64,000 bases of DNA, from assembly GCF_005960665.1 (NCBI RefSeq), contig NZ_CP040676.1:1870501-1934500 (forward strand). The letters run 5' to 3'. The first letter of the stretch is position 1; each line of letters begins with the position of its first letter. Positions 1 to 9,046 of this stretch are shown here, in pieces. A program made the position numbers and the translations under genes. The notes under the pieces were generated by a model. It did not search any database, had not been told where the DNA came from, and saw only the letters and a list, made by a program, of their open reading frames with translations. This stretch comes from Exiguobacterium mexicanum (GTDB lineage: Bacteria; Bacillota; Bacilli; Exiguobacteriales; Exiguobacteriaceae).

Positions 1-299
1 GCCCCGACCTCTTCAGCCCGGTAACGTAACCGGTTCAAGTCGTACTTCACGTCGTGGTGATGGCCGTGGACGATGAGAATCGTCCCTTCAGCCGTCTCCT
101 CGATTCGCTCGAGCGGAAGGTCGCCGCCGAAGTCGCAATTACCGCGCACCGTACGATACGGGAGCAGATGTTCATCGACGAGCGCGAGCTGGGAATCCCC
201 ACAATGGAACGCGTCATCGATTTCTTGTTCGTGCCGGTTGAAGATGATCGATAGTTCTTCTGTCAATCCGTGACTGTCACTGACTACGAGAAAACGCAT
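1..299 (-). CDS. ysnB: YfcE/YsnB-type metallophosphoesterase (3' end cut by window)
   Basis: The first ~99 codons of a calcineurin-like phosphoesterase of the YfcE/MJ0936 family. The N-terminus reads MRFLVVSDSHG, which is the DxH metal-binding motif. It is followed by a CGD (GDxx metal motif) and by a GNCD motif, with an HGHHHD motif near the window edge. These are the expected metal ligands in the expected order. Family members hydrolyse phosphodiesters. The start at 299 lies behind a GGAGGGGTGA ribosome site that overlaps the end of rdgB, so the two genes are very probably co-transcribed, as in Bacillus ysnA-ysnB. The C-terminus is outside the window. Confidence 0.85.
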   Translation of the reverse strand, partial: MRFLVVSDSHGLTEELSIIFNRHEQEIDDAFHCGDSQLALVDEHLLPYRTVRGNCDFGGDLPLERIEETAEGTILIVHGHHHDVKYDLNRLRYRAEEVG

Positions 300-304
300 A
301 CAGG

Positions 305-895
305 TCACCCCTCCATAAACGGAATAATTTCTGCCTCTAACTTTCGTAGTGCTTGACCGCGGTGACTGACCGCCGCCTTTTCGTCGCGTTCAAGTTCTGC
401 TGCCGTCTTGTGAAGTGACGGAACGATGAAGAGCGGGTCGTAACCGAAACCGTTCTCCCCGTGAGGCGCGTAGCCGATCGTCCCTTCGATCGTGCCGCGT
501 ACCGTCAATGTCTCCCCTGTTGGTTTGGCGAGACAGAGGGCACAGATGAAGCGAGCCGTTCGGTCGGTCGCTCCGTTCAACTTCTCGAGAAGAAGCGCGT
601 TGTTCGCTTCATCCGACTTCTCCGGTCCGGCGAAACGGGCCGAATGGACACCGGGTGCCCCGTCGAGCGCATCGACTTCGAGTCCAGAGTCATCTGCGAG
701 GACGGCGTGGCCGAAATAGCGGGCCGCCTCCGTCGCCTTCAACTCGGCGTTCGCCTCAAACGTCGTCCCGGTCTCGTCCGTCTCTGGTGCGTCCGGATAA
801 TCTAGAAGTGATTCGACTTCGAATCCGAGCGGCGTGAGCATCCCTTCGATTTCTGCGACTTTTCCTTTATTGCGTGTTGCGACGATCAGTTTCAT
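305..895 (-). CDS. rdgB: XTP/dITP pyrophosphatase (RdgB/HAM1)
   Basis: House-cleaning nucleotidase that removes ITP, dITP and XTP from the nucleotide pool. The N-terminus [16 protein letters not shown] is the family substrate-loop signature. [11 protein letters not shown] (catalytic Asp region), NGFGYDPLF and SHRGQAL follow in the usual order. At 196 residues it is of normal size. An in-frame extension to 931 exists, but ATG 895 has a GGAGGAAACA ribosome site directly upstream and aligns with family starts, so it is chosen. It overlaps the end of rph by 4 bases. Order rph-rdgB-ysnB matches Bacillus. Confidence 0.95.
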   Translation of the reverse strand: MKLIVATRNKGKVAEIEGMLTPLGFEVESLLDYPDAPETDETGTTFEANAELKATEAARYFGHAVLADDSGLEVDALDGAPGVHSARFAGPEKSDEANNALLLEKLNGATDRTARFICALCLAKPTGETLTVRGTIEGTIGYAPHGENGFGYDPLFIVPSLHKTAAELERDEKAAVSHRGQALRKLEAEIIPFMEG

Positions 896-1641
896 GTTGT
901 TTCCTCCAATTGTTCCCCGACATACCACCACGAGGCACCGAGCGCGTCTTCGGCCGCTTTGAACAGCGTCTCGATTCCGCTTTGGGCCATGTGGAGCATC
1001 TCGTTCATCTCGAGCAACGTGAATGTCGCTTCTTCCCCTGTCCCTTGCACTTCGACGAAACGTCCGCTCGCCGTCATGACGACGTTCATATCGACCTCGG
1101 CCGCGGCATCTTCTTCGTAGTTCAAGTCGAGAAGCAATTCGTCGGTCCGTCCGACCGAGATGGCAGCGACGCCTTCTTTGATCGGCGTGTCGTCGAGCTT
1201 GCCTTGACGGATGAGCGCGTCGACCGCGAGGACGAGCGCGCAGAAGCCGCCTGTGATCGAGGCCGTACGGGTGCCCCCGTCGGCTTGGATGACGTCACAG
1301 TCGATCCAAATCGTCCGTTCACCGAGCCGTTCTAAATCGACGACCGAGCGGAGCGACCGCGAAATCAACCGTTGAATCTCCATCGTCCGGCCCGACTGTT
1401 TGCCGCGGACCGATTCGCGGACCGTGCGGTTACCGGTCGCACGCGGAAGCATGGCGTACTCGGCGTTGATCCAGCCTTGCTTCTTGCCGCGCAAGAAGTT
1501 CGGGACGCGTTCTTCGACGGTGGCCGTGCAGATGACTTTCGTGTCCCCGATCGAGATGAGGACCGACCCTTCCGCATGTTTATTCACATGGGGAACGATC
1601 TCGACGGGCCGGAGCTCGTCATGTTGTCTTTCGTTACGCAT
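892..1641 (-). CDS. rph: Ribonuclease PH
   Basis: Phosphorolytic 3'-5' exoribonuclease that trims the 3' ends of tRNA precursors. Recognised by family blocks [34 protein letters not shown] and [20 protein letters not shown], and by the length of about 249 residues. ATG 1641 fits the family N-terminus. A GTG at 1647 is also possible and lies nearer to the GAGGTG ribosome site. The gene overlaps the 3' end of racE by 8 bases, so racE, rph, rdgB and ysnB form one minus-strand operon. The sporulation gene gerM, which lies between racE and rph in Bacillus, is absent. Confidence 0.95.
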   Translation of the reverse strand: MRNERQHDELRPVEIVPHVNKHAEGSVLISIGDTKVICTATVEERVPNFLRGKKQGWINAEYAMLPRATGNRTVRESVRGKQSGRTMEIQRLISRSLRSVVDLERLGERTIWIDCDVIQADGGTRTASITGGFCALVLAVDALIRQGKLDDTPIKEGVAAISVGRTDELLLDLNYEEDAAAEVDMNVVMTASGRFVEVQGTGEEATFTLLEMNEMLHMAQSGIETLFKAAEDALGASWWYVGEQLEETT

Positions 1642-2440
1642 CGACACCGGACACCTCTACTTTCTCCGCTCTCACGGGTTGACCGAGCCATTCTGTCGCC
1701 AAACGGTCAAAGATGACGACATCCCCGGTCGCATAAAACTGGTGCACCGGGACCGTATCCAAATCGTTCTCGAGCTCTTTAAAGTCAAGGATGGCCGCTA
1801 CTTCGAGCGCCGTCTCGTCACCGGACGAGATCAAATGGACGTCGGGTCCGACGACGTCTTGAATGACCGGTGCGAGCAGCGGATAGTGCGTACAGCCGAG
1901 GATGAGCGTGTCCATCTCGGAAGACTGAAGCGGACGAATCGTCTCAGCGACAATGTCGCGGACGCGCTCTCCATCGAGTTCGCCGGCTTCGACGAGCGGG
2001 ACGAACGGCGGACAGGCGAGCGAATATACATCGATCTCGCCGGCCACGTGTCGGAGCGCCGTCTCGTATGAGTTGCTTTCAATCGTCATCTTCGTTCCGA
2101 TGACGCCGATATGTTTATTGCGCGTTCCTTTGACGGCCGCCCGTGCCCCCGGGTCGATGACACCGATGACCGGGATATTGAGGCGTTTGCGCGCTTCTTT
2201 CAAGACGACCGCTGTCGCCGTGTTGCAGGCGATGACGATCATCTTCACGTTCTTACTTAACAGGAACTCGATCAGTTCCCACGTATAGGCTTCAATCTCA
2301 TCGTGCGGGCGCGGGCCATACGGGCACCGTTCCGTGTCGCCGATATAAATTATTTCTTCTTTCGGTAGTTGGCGCATCAGTTCTTTGACCACAGTCAAGC
2401 CGCCAACTCCTGAATCGAGTACTCCAATCGCTCGTTTCAT
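1634..2440 (-). CDS. racE: Glutamate racemase
   Basis: Cytosolic cofactor-independent racemase that makes D-glutamate for peptidoglycan. The two catalytic cysteines are seen in ACNTATA and GCTHYPLL, and the N-terminal [13 protein letters not shown] and YGPRP motifs are intact. An in-frame extension to 2461 is open, but ATG 2440 gives [11 protein letters not shown], matches known starts and has a GGAAGTGA ribosome site at sensible distance. First gene of the racE-rph-rdgB-ysnB operon. Position next to rph suggests RacE rather than a second MurI-type paralogue. Confidence 0.93.
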   Translation of the reverse strand: MKRAIGVLDSGVGGLTVVKELMRQLPKEEIIYIGDTERCPYGPRPHDEIEAYTWELIEFLLSKNVKMIVIACNTATAVVLKEARKRLNIPVIGVIDPGARAAVKGTRNKHIGVIGTKMTIESNSYETALRHVAGEIDVYSLACPPFVPLVEAGELDGERVRDIVAETIRPLQSSEMDTLILGCTHYPLLAPVIQDVVGPDVHLISSGDETALEVAAILDFKELENDLDTVPVHQFYATGDVVIFDRLATEWLGQPVRAEKVEVSGVDA

Positions 2441-2512
2441 GATCATCACTTCCATTCCCATCTATCTTACCAAAAAAGCCGATTCTGAAAAAGAAACGGT
2501 CTCGTGACAAAC

Positions 2513-2546
2513 AAAAAAGACGAGGTAGCCGATTGGCCGCCTCGTC
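2513..2546 (-). terminator. Rho-independent terminator after ptsH
   Basis: A 7-bp stem (GACGAGG/CCTCGTC) is followed on the minus strand by six T. It lies just past the ptsH stop and closes ptsH as a single-gene transcript. Confidence 0.8.
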
Positions 2547-2556
2547 CGTCGCTCAA

Positions 2557-2820
2557 TTACTGAGCAAGACCTTCGCTTGTGAGCATGTCAGAAAGCGTGT
2601 TAACCGCTTCTTCTGCATCGTCACCAGCTGCAGTGATTTTGATTGTAGAATCTTTTGCGATACCGAGTGAAAGTACACCCATGATCGACTTGAGGTTTAC
2701 TGTCTTACCGTTGTACTCAAGGTTGATATCTGATTGGAATTTAGAAGCTGTGTTTACCAACTGTGTAGCTGGACGAGCGTGAATTCCTGAATCTGCAACG
2801 ACTGTGAACGTTTTTTCCAT
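2557..2820 (-). CDS. ptsH: HPr phosphocarrier protein of the sugar PTS
   Basis: 87-residue HPr. The phospho-relay histidine is His14 in DSGIHARPA (His15 of other HPr proteins). The regulatory serine is Ser45 in LKSIMGV (Ser46 elsewhere), so both EI phosphorylation and HPr-kinase/CcpA signalling should be possible. This separates it from Crh, which lacks the histidine. A longer in-frame reading to 3042 exists, but ATG 2820 matches HPr exactly. Unusually, ptsH stands alone: no ptsI follows, and it has its own promoter and terminator. In Bacillus this interval holds ysmB and gerE instead. Confidence 0.95.
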   Translation of the reverse strand: MEKTFTVVADSGIHARPATQLVNTASKFQSDINLEYNGKTVNLKSIMGVLSLGIAKDSTIKITAAGDDAEEAVNTLSDMLTSEGLAQ

Positions 2821-2865
2821 GACGTGAGGTCTCCCTTCAAATTTCAATTCTACAGGCGAGCCCGC

Positions 2866-2894
2866 AGAATAATTGTTTGTGAACTCATTATCAA
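2866..2894 (-). promoter_or_regulatory. Predicted sigma-A promoter of ptsH
   Basis: TTGATA (2889-2894) and TATTCT (2866-2871) with 17-bp spacing on the minus strand, about 45 bases upstream of the ptsH start. The -35 box overlaps the stop region of the thioesterase gene. Confidence 0.6.
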
Positions 2895-3331
2895 ATGATA
2901 GCGGATTCGCAAAAATTCTGCAAGCGATTTTTATATTCTGGAGTCCATTCGGTCGGACGACCGGATTTCGACAAGTGCACGAGGCTCGTACGCCCCGCGA
3001 ACATGAGCTGGTCTCCATCATATGCCCCGTAATGAATATCACATGAAGTGTTTCCGACCGTCAAGACATTGGCATACACCACGATCGATTGCCGTGGCAT
3101 CACTTGGCGAACGTAGTCGCACTGGGCATCTGCCACGACGACAAATCCATCTTTCAACGAAAAACCTGTCGCTTCAAGCAACTCGATTCGCGCGTCCTCG
3201 AAATAGATGAACGGAATTGTGTTATTCATGTGGCCGTACGGGTCGCACTCCGAGAATCGGACTTTGACGTCTAGCGCGACCCCTGCTCTGACACGTGTTT
3301 CCCAATCGGCTTCCCGGAAGTACTTCGTCAT
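2891..3331 (-). CDS. ysmA: Acyl-CoA thioesterase, 4HBT hot-dog fold (YsmA-like)
   Basis: 146-residue hot-dog thioesterase. The segment [25 protein letters not shown] has the 4-hydroxybenzoyl-CoA thioesterase pattern, with the catalytic Asp in ECDPYGHMN. The substrate is not predictable, though short or medium acyl-CoA esters are usual. It follows sdhB by 9 bases, as ysmA follows sdhB in Bacillus, so it probably shares the sdh transcript. Confidence 0.85.
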   Translation of the reverse strand: MTKYFREADWETRVRAGVALDVKVRFSECDPYGHMNNTIPFIYFEDARIELLEATGFSLKDGFVVVADAQCDYVRQVMPRQSIVVYANVLTVGNTSCDIHYGAYDGDQLMFAGRTSLVHLSKSGRPTEWTPEYKNRLQNFCESAII

Positions 3332-3340
3332 CCGTAGCCC

Positions 3341-4141
3341 TTACGCCTCGACCGCAGAACCGGTGCGGCCTTTGTCGCTACCGAAGAACGATTTGAACGA
3401 GTGAAGCGTCGTCTGACGGTTCATCGCGGCGATTGATGTCGTGAGTGGAATACCTTTCGGACAAACTTCGACACAGTTTTGCGCGTTCCCGCACTGTGCG
3501 AGGCCGCCGTCTTCCATGAGCGCTTCGAGACGGTCCTCCGCGTGGAAGGCGCCAGTCGGATGCGAGTTGAAGAGACGGACTTGTGAAATGGCGGCCGGTC
3601 CGATGAAGCTCGATTTGTCATTGACGTTCGGGCACGCCTCGAGGCAGACACCGCACGTCATACATTTCGATAATTCATACGCCCATTGACGTTTGTTCTC
3701 TGGCATCCGCGGTCCAGGTCCGAGGTCGTACGTCCCATCGATTGGGACCCATGCCTTCACTTTTTTCAACGCGTCGAACATGCGCTGACGGTCGACTTGA
3801 AGGTCACGGATGACCGGGAACGTCTTCATCGGAGCAAGGCGGATCGGCTGTTCGAGCTTGTCGACGAGCGCCGTACACGATTGGCGCGGCTTGCCGTTGA
3901 TGATCATCGAGCAGGCACCGCACACTTCCTCGAGACAGTTCATATCCCAGTTGATTGGTGTCGTCTTGTCCCCGTTCGCATTGACCGGGTTGCGGCGGAT
4001 TTCCATCAACGCCGAGATGACGTTCATGTTCGGGCGGTACGGGACGGTGAACTCTTCCGTATAAGCGGCTTGGTCCGGTCCGTCCTGGCGTTCAATGATA
4101 AAACGAATATCTTTTTGTTCAGATTGCATCGGCGTCGTCAT
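3341..4141 (-). CDS. sdhB: Succinate dehydrogenase iron-sulfur subunit
   Basis: Carries electrons from SdhA to the membrane quinone through three clusters. [2Fe-2S] ligands are in the CLEEVCGACS region with a later C in PRQSC. [4Fe-4S] ligands are in KCMTCGVCLEACP. The [3Fe-4S] set is in CGNAQNCVEVCPKG. 266 residues is normal. Its ATG overlaps the sdhA stop (ATGA), so translation is coupled. A second in-frame ATG four codons in is an alternative start. Confidence 0.97.
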   Translation of the reverse strand: MTTPMQSEQKDIRFIIERQDGPDQAAYTEEFTVPYRPNMNVISALMEIRRNPVNANGDKTTPINWDMNCLEEVCGACSMIINGKPRQSCTALVDKLEQPIRLAPMKTFPVIRDLQVDRQRMFDALKKVKAWVPIDGTYDLGPGPRMPENKRQWAYELSKCMTCGVCLEACPNVNDKSSFIGPAAISQVRLFNSHPTGAFHAEDRLEALMEDGGLAQCGNAQNCVEVCPKGIPLTTSIAAMNRQTTLHSFKSFFGSDKGRTGSAVEA

Positions 4142-5895
4142 TTCGTCTTCGCCCCTTTCTTCGAGTAATCCCGTTTGCGTGGCGGGATTAACGAAACGTC
4201 GATCTCTTCATACGAGATATCGACTTCCCCTGCGTTGTAACGTGCCATCGTCGTCTTCATGAACTTGTCGTCATCACGTTCCGGGAAGTCCGGTTTGTAA
4301 TGAGCGCCACGGCTCTCGTCACGTTTCAACGCGCCAAGCGTGATGACGCGCGCGAGGTCGAGCATGTGGTCGAGTTGTCGGATGAACGATGCCCCTTGGT
4401 TGCTCCAGCGAGCCGTGTCGGTCGCGGAGATGTTGTTATAGCGTTCACGAAGCTCACGGAGTTTGAGGTCCGTCGCCTCGAGCTTGTCGTTGTAACGAAC
4501 GACCGTGACGTTGTCGGTCATGAGTTCGCCGAGCTCACGGTGGATTTGATACGCGTTTTCCGTACCGTCCATCGCGAGGATGTCATTGAACCGCTCGATT
4601 TCTTCACGTTCGTTGAAGTTGAAGAGCGCTTCTGCCACGCTCTCTGTCGCCTGGTCGAGACCGCGCATGTAGTGAACGGCCGCCGGACCGGCTTCCATCC
4701 CGCCGTATACGGCAGACAAGAGCGAGTTGGCCCCGAGACGGTTCGCACCGTGCATCGAGTAATCGCACTCACCGGCTGCGAACAGGCCTGGGATGTTTGT
4801 CATCTGATCGTAGTCGACCCATAGTCCGCCCATCGAATAGTGAACGGCCGGGAAGATCTTCATCGGGACTTTTCGTGGATCGTCGCCGACGAACTTCTCG
4901 TAAATCTCAAGGATCCCGCCGAGCTTGATGTCGAGCTCTTTTGAGTCTTTATGCGACAAATCGAGGTACACCATGTTCTCGCCGTTGACGCCGAGCTTTT
5001 GGTTGACACAGACGTCGAAGATCTCACGCGTCGCGATATCACGCGGCACGAGGTTTCCGTAGGCCGGATACTTCTCTTCAAGGAAGTACCATGGCTTACC
5101 GTCTTTATACGTCCAGACACGTCCGCCTTCACCGCGCGCCGATTCACTCATGAGACGAAGCTTGTCGTCCCCCGGGATCGCCGTCGGGTGGATTTGGATG
5201 AACTCACCGTTCGCATAGACCGCACCTTGACGATAGACTGCTCCAGCCGCTTGGCCGGTGTTGATGACCGAGTTCGTCGATTTGCCGAAGATGACACCTG
5301 GGCCGCCTGTCGCGAGGATGACCGCGTCCGATGGGAACGCTTTAATTTCCATCGAGCGCAAATCCTGACAGACCGCACCACGGCACACACCTGCTTCATC
5401 GATGATGGCCCGGAGGAACTCCCAGCCTTCATACTTCTCGACGAGCCCTTGCGCCTCGTAGCGACGAACCTGCTCGTCTAGTGCGTACAGGAGCTGTTGC
5501 CCCGTCGTCGCACCGGCGTAAGCCGTACGGTGATGGAGCGTACCGCCGAAACGACGGAAGTCGAGAAGACCTTCTGGCGTCCGGTTGAACATGACGCCCA
5601 TGCGGTCGAACATATGGATGATCTTCGGTGCCGCTTCCGCCATCTTTTGGACCGGCGGTTGGTTGGCGAGGAAGTCGCCCCCATAGACCGTGTCATCAAA
5701 GTGTTGCCAAGGAGAATCCCCTTCCCCTTTCGTGTTGACGGCACCGTTGATGCCGCCTTGTGCACAAACTGAATGTGAACGCTTGACCGGTACAAGCGAG
5801 AATAGTTTTACCGGAACACCCATCTCAGCCGACTTGATTGTCGCCATGAGTCCAGCCAGACCGCCACCGATGACGATCAAACTTTGATTTGCCAT
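4138..5895 (-). CDS. sdhA: Succinate dehydrogenase flavoprotein subunit
   Basis: Catalytic subunit oxidising succinate to fumarate in the TCA cycle and respiratory chain. The N-terminal GGGLAGLMA dinucleotide-binding loop is present, as is the FAD-linking histidine segment RSHSVCAQGGINGA. Substrate-site segments HPTAIPG, SESARGEGGRVW and HYSMGGLWVD follow. 585 residues matches the Gram-positive menaquinone-type enzyme. It lies 16 bases after sdhC in the sdhC-sdhA-sdhB operon. Confidence 0.97.
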   Translation of the reverse strand: MANQSLIVIGGGLAGLMATIKSAEMGVPVKLFSLVPVKRSHSVCAQGGINGAVNTKGEGDSPWQHFDDTVYGGDFLANQPPVQKMAEAAPKIIHMFDRMGVMFNRTPEGLLDFRRFGGTLHHRTAYAGATTGQQLLYALDEQVRRYEAQGLVEKYEGWEFLRAIIDEAGVCRGAVCQDLRSMEIKAFPSDAVILATGGPGVIFGKSTNSVINTGQAAGAVYRQGAVYANGEFIQIHPTAIPGDDKLRLMSESARGEGGRVWTYKDGKPWYFLEEKYPAYGNLVPRDIATREIFDVCVNQKLGVNGENMVYLDLSHKDSKELDIKLGGILEIYEKFVGDDPRKVPMKIFPAVHYSMGGLWVDYDQMTNIPGLFAAGECDYSMHGANRLGANSLLSAVYGGMEAGPAAVHYMRGLDQATESVAEALFNFNEREEIERFNDILAMDGTENAYQIHRELGELMTDNVTVVRYNDKLEATDLKLRELRERYNNISATDTARWSNQGASFIRQLDHMLDLARVITLGALKRDESRGAHYKPDFPERDDDKFMKTTMARYNAGEVDISYEEIDVSLIPPRKRDYSKKGAKTK

Positions 5896-5911
5896 GAACT
5901 TTTCCCCCTAA

Positions 5912-6529
5912 TTACAAGATGCCCGCGAACGTCAAGATAGAACGGATGCCGACAAAAGATAGTGCCAAGAAGACGACGCCTGAGACATAGCTCATGAAGC
6001 GCTGTGAACGAGGCGACTGTGTGATCCCCCACGTGATGGCAAACGACCAGAGACCGTTTGCGAAGTGGAACGTAGCCGAGAGGATCCCGACTATGTAGAA
6101 GATGAGCATGAGCGGATTGTCGACGATGTTTTGCATCATCTCCGCATTCACTTCAACGCCACGCAACTTCGCCAAGCGCGTTTCCCAAACGTGCCATGCG
6201 ATGAAGATGACGAGGAAGACGCCCGTGAAGCGTTGGAGCATGTACATCCAGTTACGGGCGTATGAGTAACGGTTCGTGTTAATCGAACCGAGGAACGCGT
6301 AATACACGCCATACACTCCGTGGAAGATCATCGGCAAAGCGATGATGGTGACTTCAAGGAAATACAAGTACGGTAAGCTCTCCATAAATTTTGCTGCCTT
6401 GTTGAACGACTCCACCCCATCGACGATATAGTAGTTGACCGACAAGTGAACGATCAAAAACAAGCCGATTGGGATGACCCCAAGTAGCGAATGGACTTTA
6501 CGACTGAAATAGTCACGACGCGCTGCCAT
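5912..6529 (-). CDS. sdhC: Succinate dehydrogenase cytochrome b558 subunit
   Basis: Single membrane-anchor subunit of the di-heme, menaquinone-reducing class. 205 residues with five hydrophobic segments, starting around residues 15-35, 55-80, 90-110, 135-155 and 175-200. Histidines fall within or beside helices (KVHSLL, IVHLSV, IFHGVY, AWHVWE, TFHFAN) and are candidate heme ligands. First gene of the sdh operon. Confidence 0.95.
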   Translation of the reverse strand: MAARRDYFSRKVHSLLGVIPIGLFLIVHLSVNYYIVDGVESFNKAAKFMESLPYLYFLEVTIIALPMIFHGVYGVYYAFLGSINTNRYSYARNWMYMLQRFTGVFLVIFIAWHVWETRLAKLRGVEVNAEMMQNIVDNPLMLIFYIVGILSATFHFANGLWSFAITWGITQSPRSQRFMSYVSGVVFLALSFVGIRSILTFAGIL

Positions 6530-6571
6530 TCTAGTTCCCCCTTTTCACGAGCCCTTGGCTCGTTTTGTAAA

Positions 6572-6586
6572 TAAAAGCGTTTTCAA
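6572..6586 (-). promoter_or_regulatory. Candidate CcpA cre box in sdh leader
   Basis: Minus strand TTGAAAACGCTTTTA agrees with the WTGNAANCGNWNNCW cre consensus except for one position (T for C). It lies downstream of the predicted sdh promoter, where CcpA would act as a roadblock. Catabolite repression is inferred only. Confidence 0.45.
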
Positions 6587-6611
6587 ATGTAAATATAGCT
6601 TTCTGTCTCCT

Positions 6612-6640
6612 ATTCTACTCTTGTGAAATTTGTATGACAA
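6612..6640 (-). promoter_or_regulatory. Predicted sigma-A promoter of sdhCAB
   Basis: TTGTCA (6635-6640), 17-bp spacer and TAGAAT (6612-6617) on the minus strand, about 80 bases upstream of sdhC. Confidence 0.6.
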
Positions 6641-6684
6641 GACAACCCGACCGATTTGTGCCACATTCTTTTGCAAAATACCCG

Positions 6685-6713
6685 GTGACCAAAAGGCGAA
6701 TCGTCGTTATAAT
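6685..6713 (+). promoter_or_regulatory. Predicted promoter of yslB
   Basis: Consensus TATAAT at 6708-6713 with GTGACC (four of six matches to TTGACA) 17 bases upstream. It faces away from the sdh promoter; the two share a 45-bp divergent core. Confidence 0.5.
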
Positions 6714-6743
6714 GGTATAGAGAGAATGGAGTGATGGAAGAAG

Positions 6744-7145
6744 ATGGAAACGATGAGCCAACCCACTTTCGCGATCGAACTGCTTCGCGATTATGTGTTG
6801 ACGGATTTGCTCGGGGACGATTACGCCCAAGTCATCTATTGGTCGGGCAAAAGGGTCGCACGCAAGTTCCCGGTCATGACGAATGACGAACTGAGCGCCT
6901 TCTTTATGGAGGCTGGCTGGGGGCAATTGACGCTCTTGAAAGAAAAAGGAAATAAGTTCTTGTTCGAACTACTTCCCCCGCCTGCGACCCAAGAAAAGGC
7001 AACCGGCTACTTCCAGCTTGAGGCTGGCTTTTTAGCCGAACAAATTGCCGGTCGTTTCCAATGCGTCGCCGAGGGCTACGCCGATGTGGCGCGCCAGGCC
7101 GTCCAAATCACCGTCCAACTAGACCGAAAAGATACGTATGAATGA
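6744..7145 (+). CDS. yslB: YslB-like DUF2507 protein
   Basis: 133-residue soluble protein of the DUF2507/YslB family. The molecular role is unknown to me. The family fold resembles the V4R-type ligand-binding domain (knowledge of the family, not visible here). The identification rests on position between sdhC and uvrC, as in Bacillus, and on the segments ELLRDYVLTDLLGDD and QLEAGFLAEQIA. A GGAGTG ribosome site lies ten bases before ATG 6744; ATG 6753 is an alternative. Confidence 0.8.
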   Translation: METMSQPTFAIELLRDYVLTDLLGDDYAQVIYWSGKRVARKFPVMTNDELSAFFMEAGWGQLTLLKEKGNKFLFELLPPPATQEKATGYFQLEAGFLAEQIAGRFQCVAEGYADVARQAVQITVQLDRKDTYE

Positions 7146-7147
7146 CG

Positions 7148-7187
7148 AAGAGCCGATGCGAACTGACCGCATCGGCTCTTGTTTTAT
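7148..7187. terminator. Bidirectional terminator between yslB and uvrC
   Basis: A 13-bp perfect stem (arms 7148-7160 and 7168-7180) with T residues on the plus side, placed between the converging yslB and uvrC genes. Confidence 0.8.
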
Positions 7188-7189
7188 CT

Positions 7190-8974
7190 TCATTCGTCCG
7201 TCTCCTCATGAACGTATTGCAAAACGGTCTCGGCCAACTTCTCGGGCAGGCCTGCTTCCTTCAACTGTTCGAGCGAGGCGAGGCGGATCTGTTTCATCGA
7301 ACCGAAATGGCGGATCAACTGCTGACGTCGCTTCGGCCCGACGCCCGGGATATCGTCGAGCACCGACTTCGTCATCTTCTTCGTCCGCAAACTGCGGTGG
7401 AACGTGATGGCGAAGCGGTGGACCTCGTCTTGCATACGTTGGAGCAAATAGAACGCGCTCGAGCGCGAATTCAGTTCGACGACCCCGCCGCCTTCCCCGA
7501 ACAAGAGCTGGCTCGTCCGGTGACGGTCATCTTTTTTGAGCGACCCGACCGGCAAGTCGAGCCCGAACTCGTTCTGCAGGACGTCGAGGGCGGCGTTCAA
7601 TTGCCCGATGCCCCCGTCAATCAACAGCAAGTCCGGTAGACGCTTCTCTTCCGTCAACAGGCGACGGAACCGACGACGGACGACCTCTCGCATCGTCTCG
7701 TAGTCGTCCGGTCCTTGGACGGTACGAATCTTGTATTTCCGGTATTCCTTCTTGAGCGGCTTCCCGTCTTCGAAGACGACGAGTGCCGAGACGGCGTCTG
7801 CCCCTTGGATGTTCGCGTTGTCGATGATGTCGACGCGTGACAAGTTCGGGATGCCAATCGCCTCACCGAGTTCACGCATGGCGAGGAGCGTCCGCTCTTC
7901 GTCGCGGGCGAGCAACTCGAACTTCTCGTTCAAGGCGATGCCCGCATTTTTCGTCGCCAAGTCGAGCAGCTGTCGCTTCGCCCCGCGCTTCGGTTGCATC
8001 ACTTTCGTCCCGATCGCCTCGTTCAACAAATCGATGCGGACGATCTCGGGGACGAGCACTTCCTTCGGCAAAACGTTCTGCTCGTAGAACTGGACGATGA
8101 AACTCTCGAGCTCCTCGGACGGTTCGCCGTGGAGCGGGAACAGTGATACGTCGCGCTCGATCATCTTGCCGCCCCGCATATAGAACACTTGGACGCACAT
8201 CCAGCCGCGGTCGAGCGTATAGCCGAAGACGTCGCGTGCTGTCGGGTCGGCCGTGATCATGTTCTGTTTGTTCATAATCGACTCGACGGCCCGGATTTGG
8301 TCACGGAGCTCAGCGGCTCGTTCGAACTGCATGTCTTCGGCCGCTCGTCCCATGTCGACTTGGAGCTTGGCGAGCGTCTCGCTCGTCTCCCCGTTCAGGA
8401 AGCGGCGAATTTCATGGACGATCTCTTTTTGCTCGTCCGTGTCGACGGCGAGCTCGCAAGGTCCGAGGCACTGCCCGATATGGTAATACAGACAGAGCTT
8501 GCGCGGCATCGGTTGGCATTTCCGGAGCGGATACAGTTTATCGAGCAACCGCTTCGTCTCGTTGGCGGCATAGGCGTTCGGGTACGGGCCGAAATAAAAG
8601 CCGCCGTCCCGCTTCAGCTTCCGCGTCGTGAGTAACCTCGGGTACGGCTCGTTCGTGATCTTGATGTACGGGTACGACTTGTCGTCTTTGAGACGGATGT
8701 TGTATTTCGGGTCATGCTTTTTGATGAGCGTCATCTCGAGCAGAAGCGCCTCGAGTTCGCTCGCCGTGACGATATACTCAAAGTCGCGAATCTCAGCGAC
8801 GAGGCGCATCGTCTTGATGTCATGCGCCCCGGTAAAATAAGACCGGACCCGGTTTTTCAGATTTTTCGCTTTCCCGACGTAAATGATCTCGCCGTACTCG
8901 TTCTTATGCAAGTAACAGCCGGGCTCGTCAGGGAGGAGCGCCAATTTATGTTTAATGTGGTCAGAATGACTCAA
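7190..8974 (-). CDS. uvrC: Excinuclease ABC subunit C
   Basis: Makes the dual incision in nucleotide excision repair together with UvrA and UvrB. Order of parts: GIY-YIG nuclease domain at about 15-95 ([18 protein letters not shown]), UVR/UvrB-binding helix pair at about 200-235, RNase H-like C-terminal nuclease domain, and a terminal helix-hairpin-helix ([17 protein letters not shown]). The open frame begins with TTG at 8980, directly against the GAGGTGA ribosome site. The next in-frame TTG at 8974 has proper spacing and is chosen (594 residues). Confidence 0.95.
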   Translation of the reverse strand: MSHSDHIKHKLALLPDEPGCYLHKNEYGEIIYVGKAKNLKNRVRSYFTGAHDIKTMRLVAEIRDFEYIVTASELEALLLEMTLIKKHDPKYNIRLKDDKSYPYIKITNEPYPRLLTTRKLKRDGGFYFGPYPNAYAANETKRLLDKLYPLRKCQPMPRKLCLYYHIGQCLGPCELAVDTDEQKEIVHEIRRFLNGETSETLAKLQVDMGRAAEDMQFERAAELRDQIRAVESIMNKQNMITADPTARDVFGYTLDRGWMCVQVFYMRGGKMIERDVSLFPLHGEPSEELESFIVQFYEQNVLPKEVLVPEIVRIDLLNEAIGTKVMQPKRGAKRQLLDLATKNAGIALNEKFELLARDEERTLLAMRELGEAIGIPNLSRVDIIDNANIQGADAVSALVVFEDGKPLKKEYRKYKIRTVQGPDDYETMREVVRRRFRRLLTEEKRLPDLLLIDGGIGQLNAALDVLQNEFGLDLPVGSLKKDDRHRTSQLLFGEGGGVVELNSRSSAFYLLQRMQDEVHRFAITFHRSLRTKKMTKSVLDDIPGVGPKRRQQLIRHFGSMKQIRLASLEQLKEAGLPEKLAETVLQYVHEETDE

Positions 8975-9046
8975 ATTCAATCACCTCAGTTTAAGTTCCT
9001 TCCAGACGGGAAAAATTTGATGAAGTCTCAGAGGGAGGGTTTAGTT

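Noticed and set aside
8714-9046. 111-codon upstream extension of the FAD oxidoreductase frame
   Set aside because: It is the reverse strand of the uvrC 5' end. The true start with a GGGAGGG site is at 9047.
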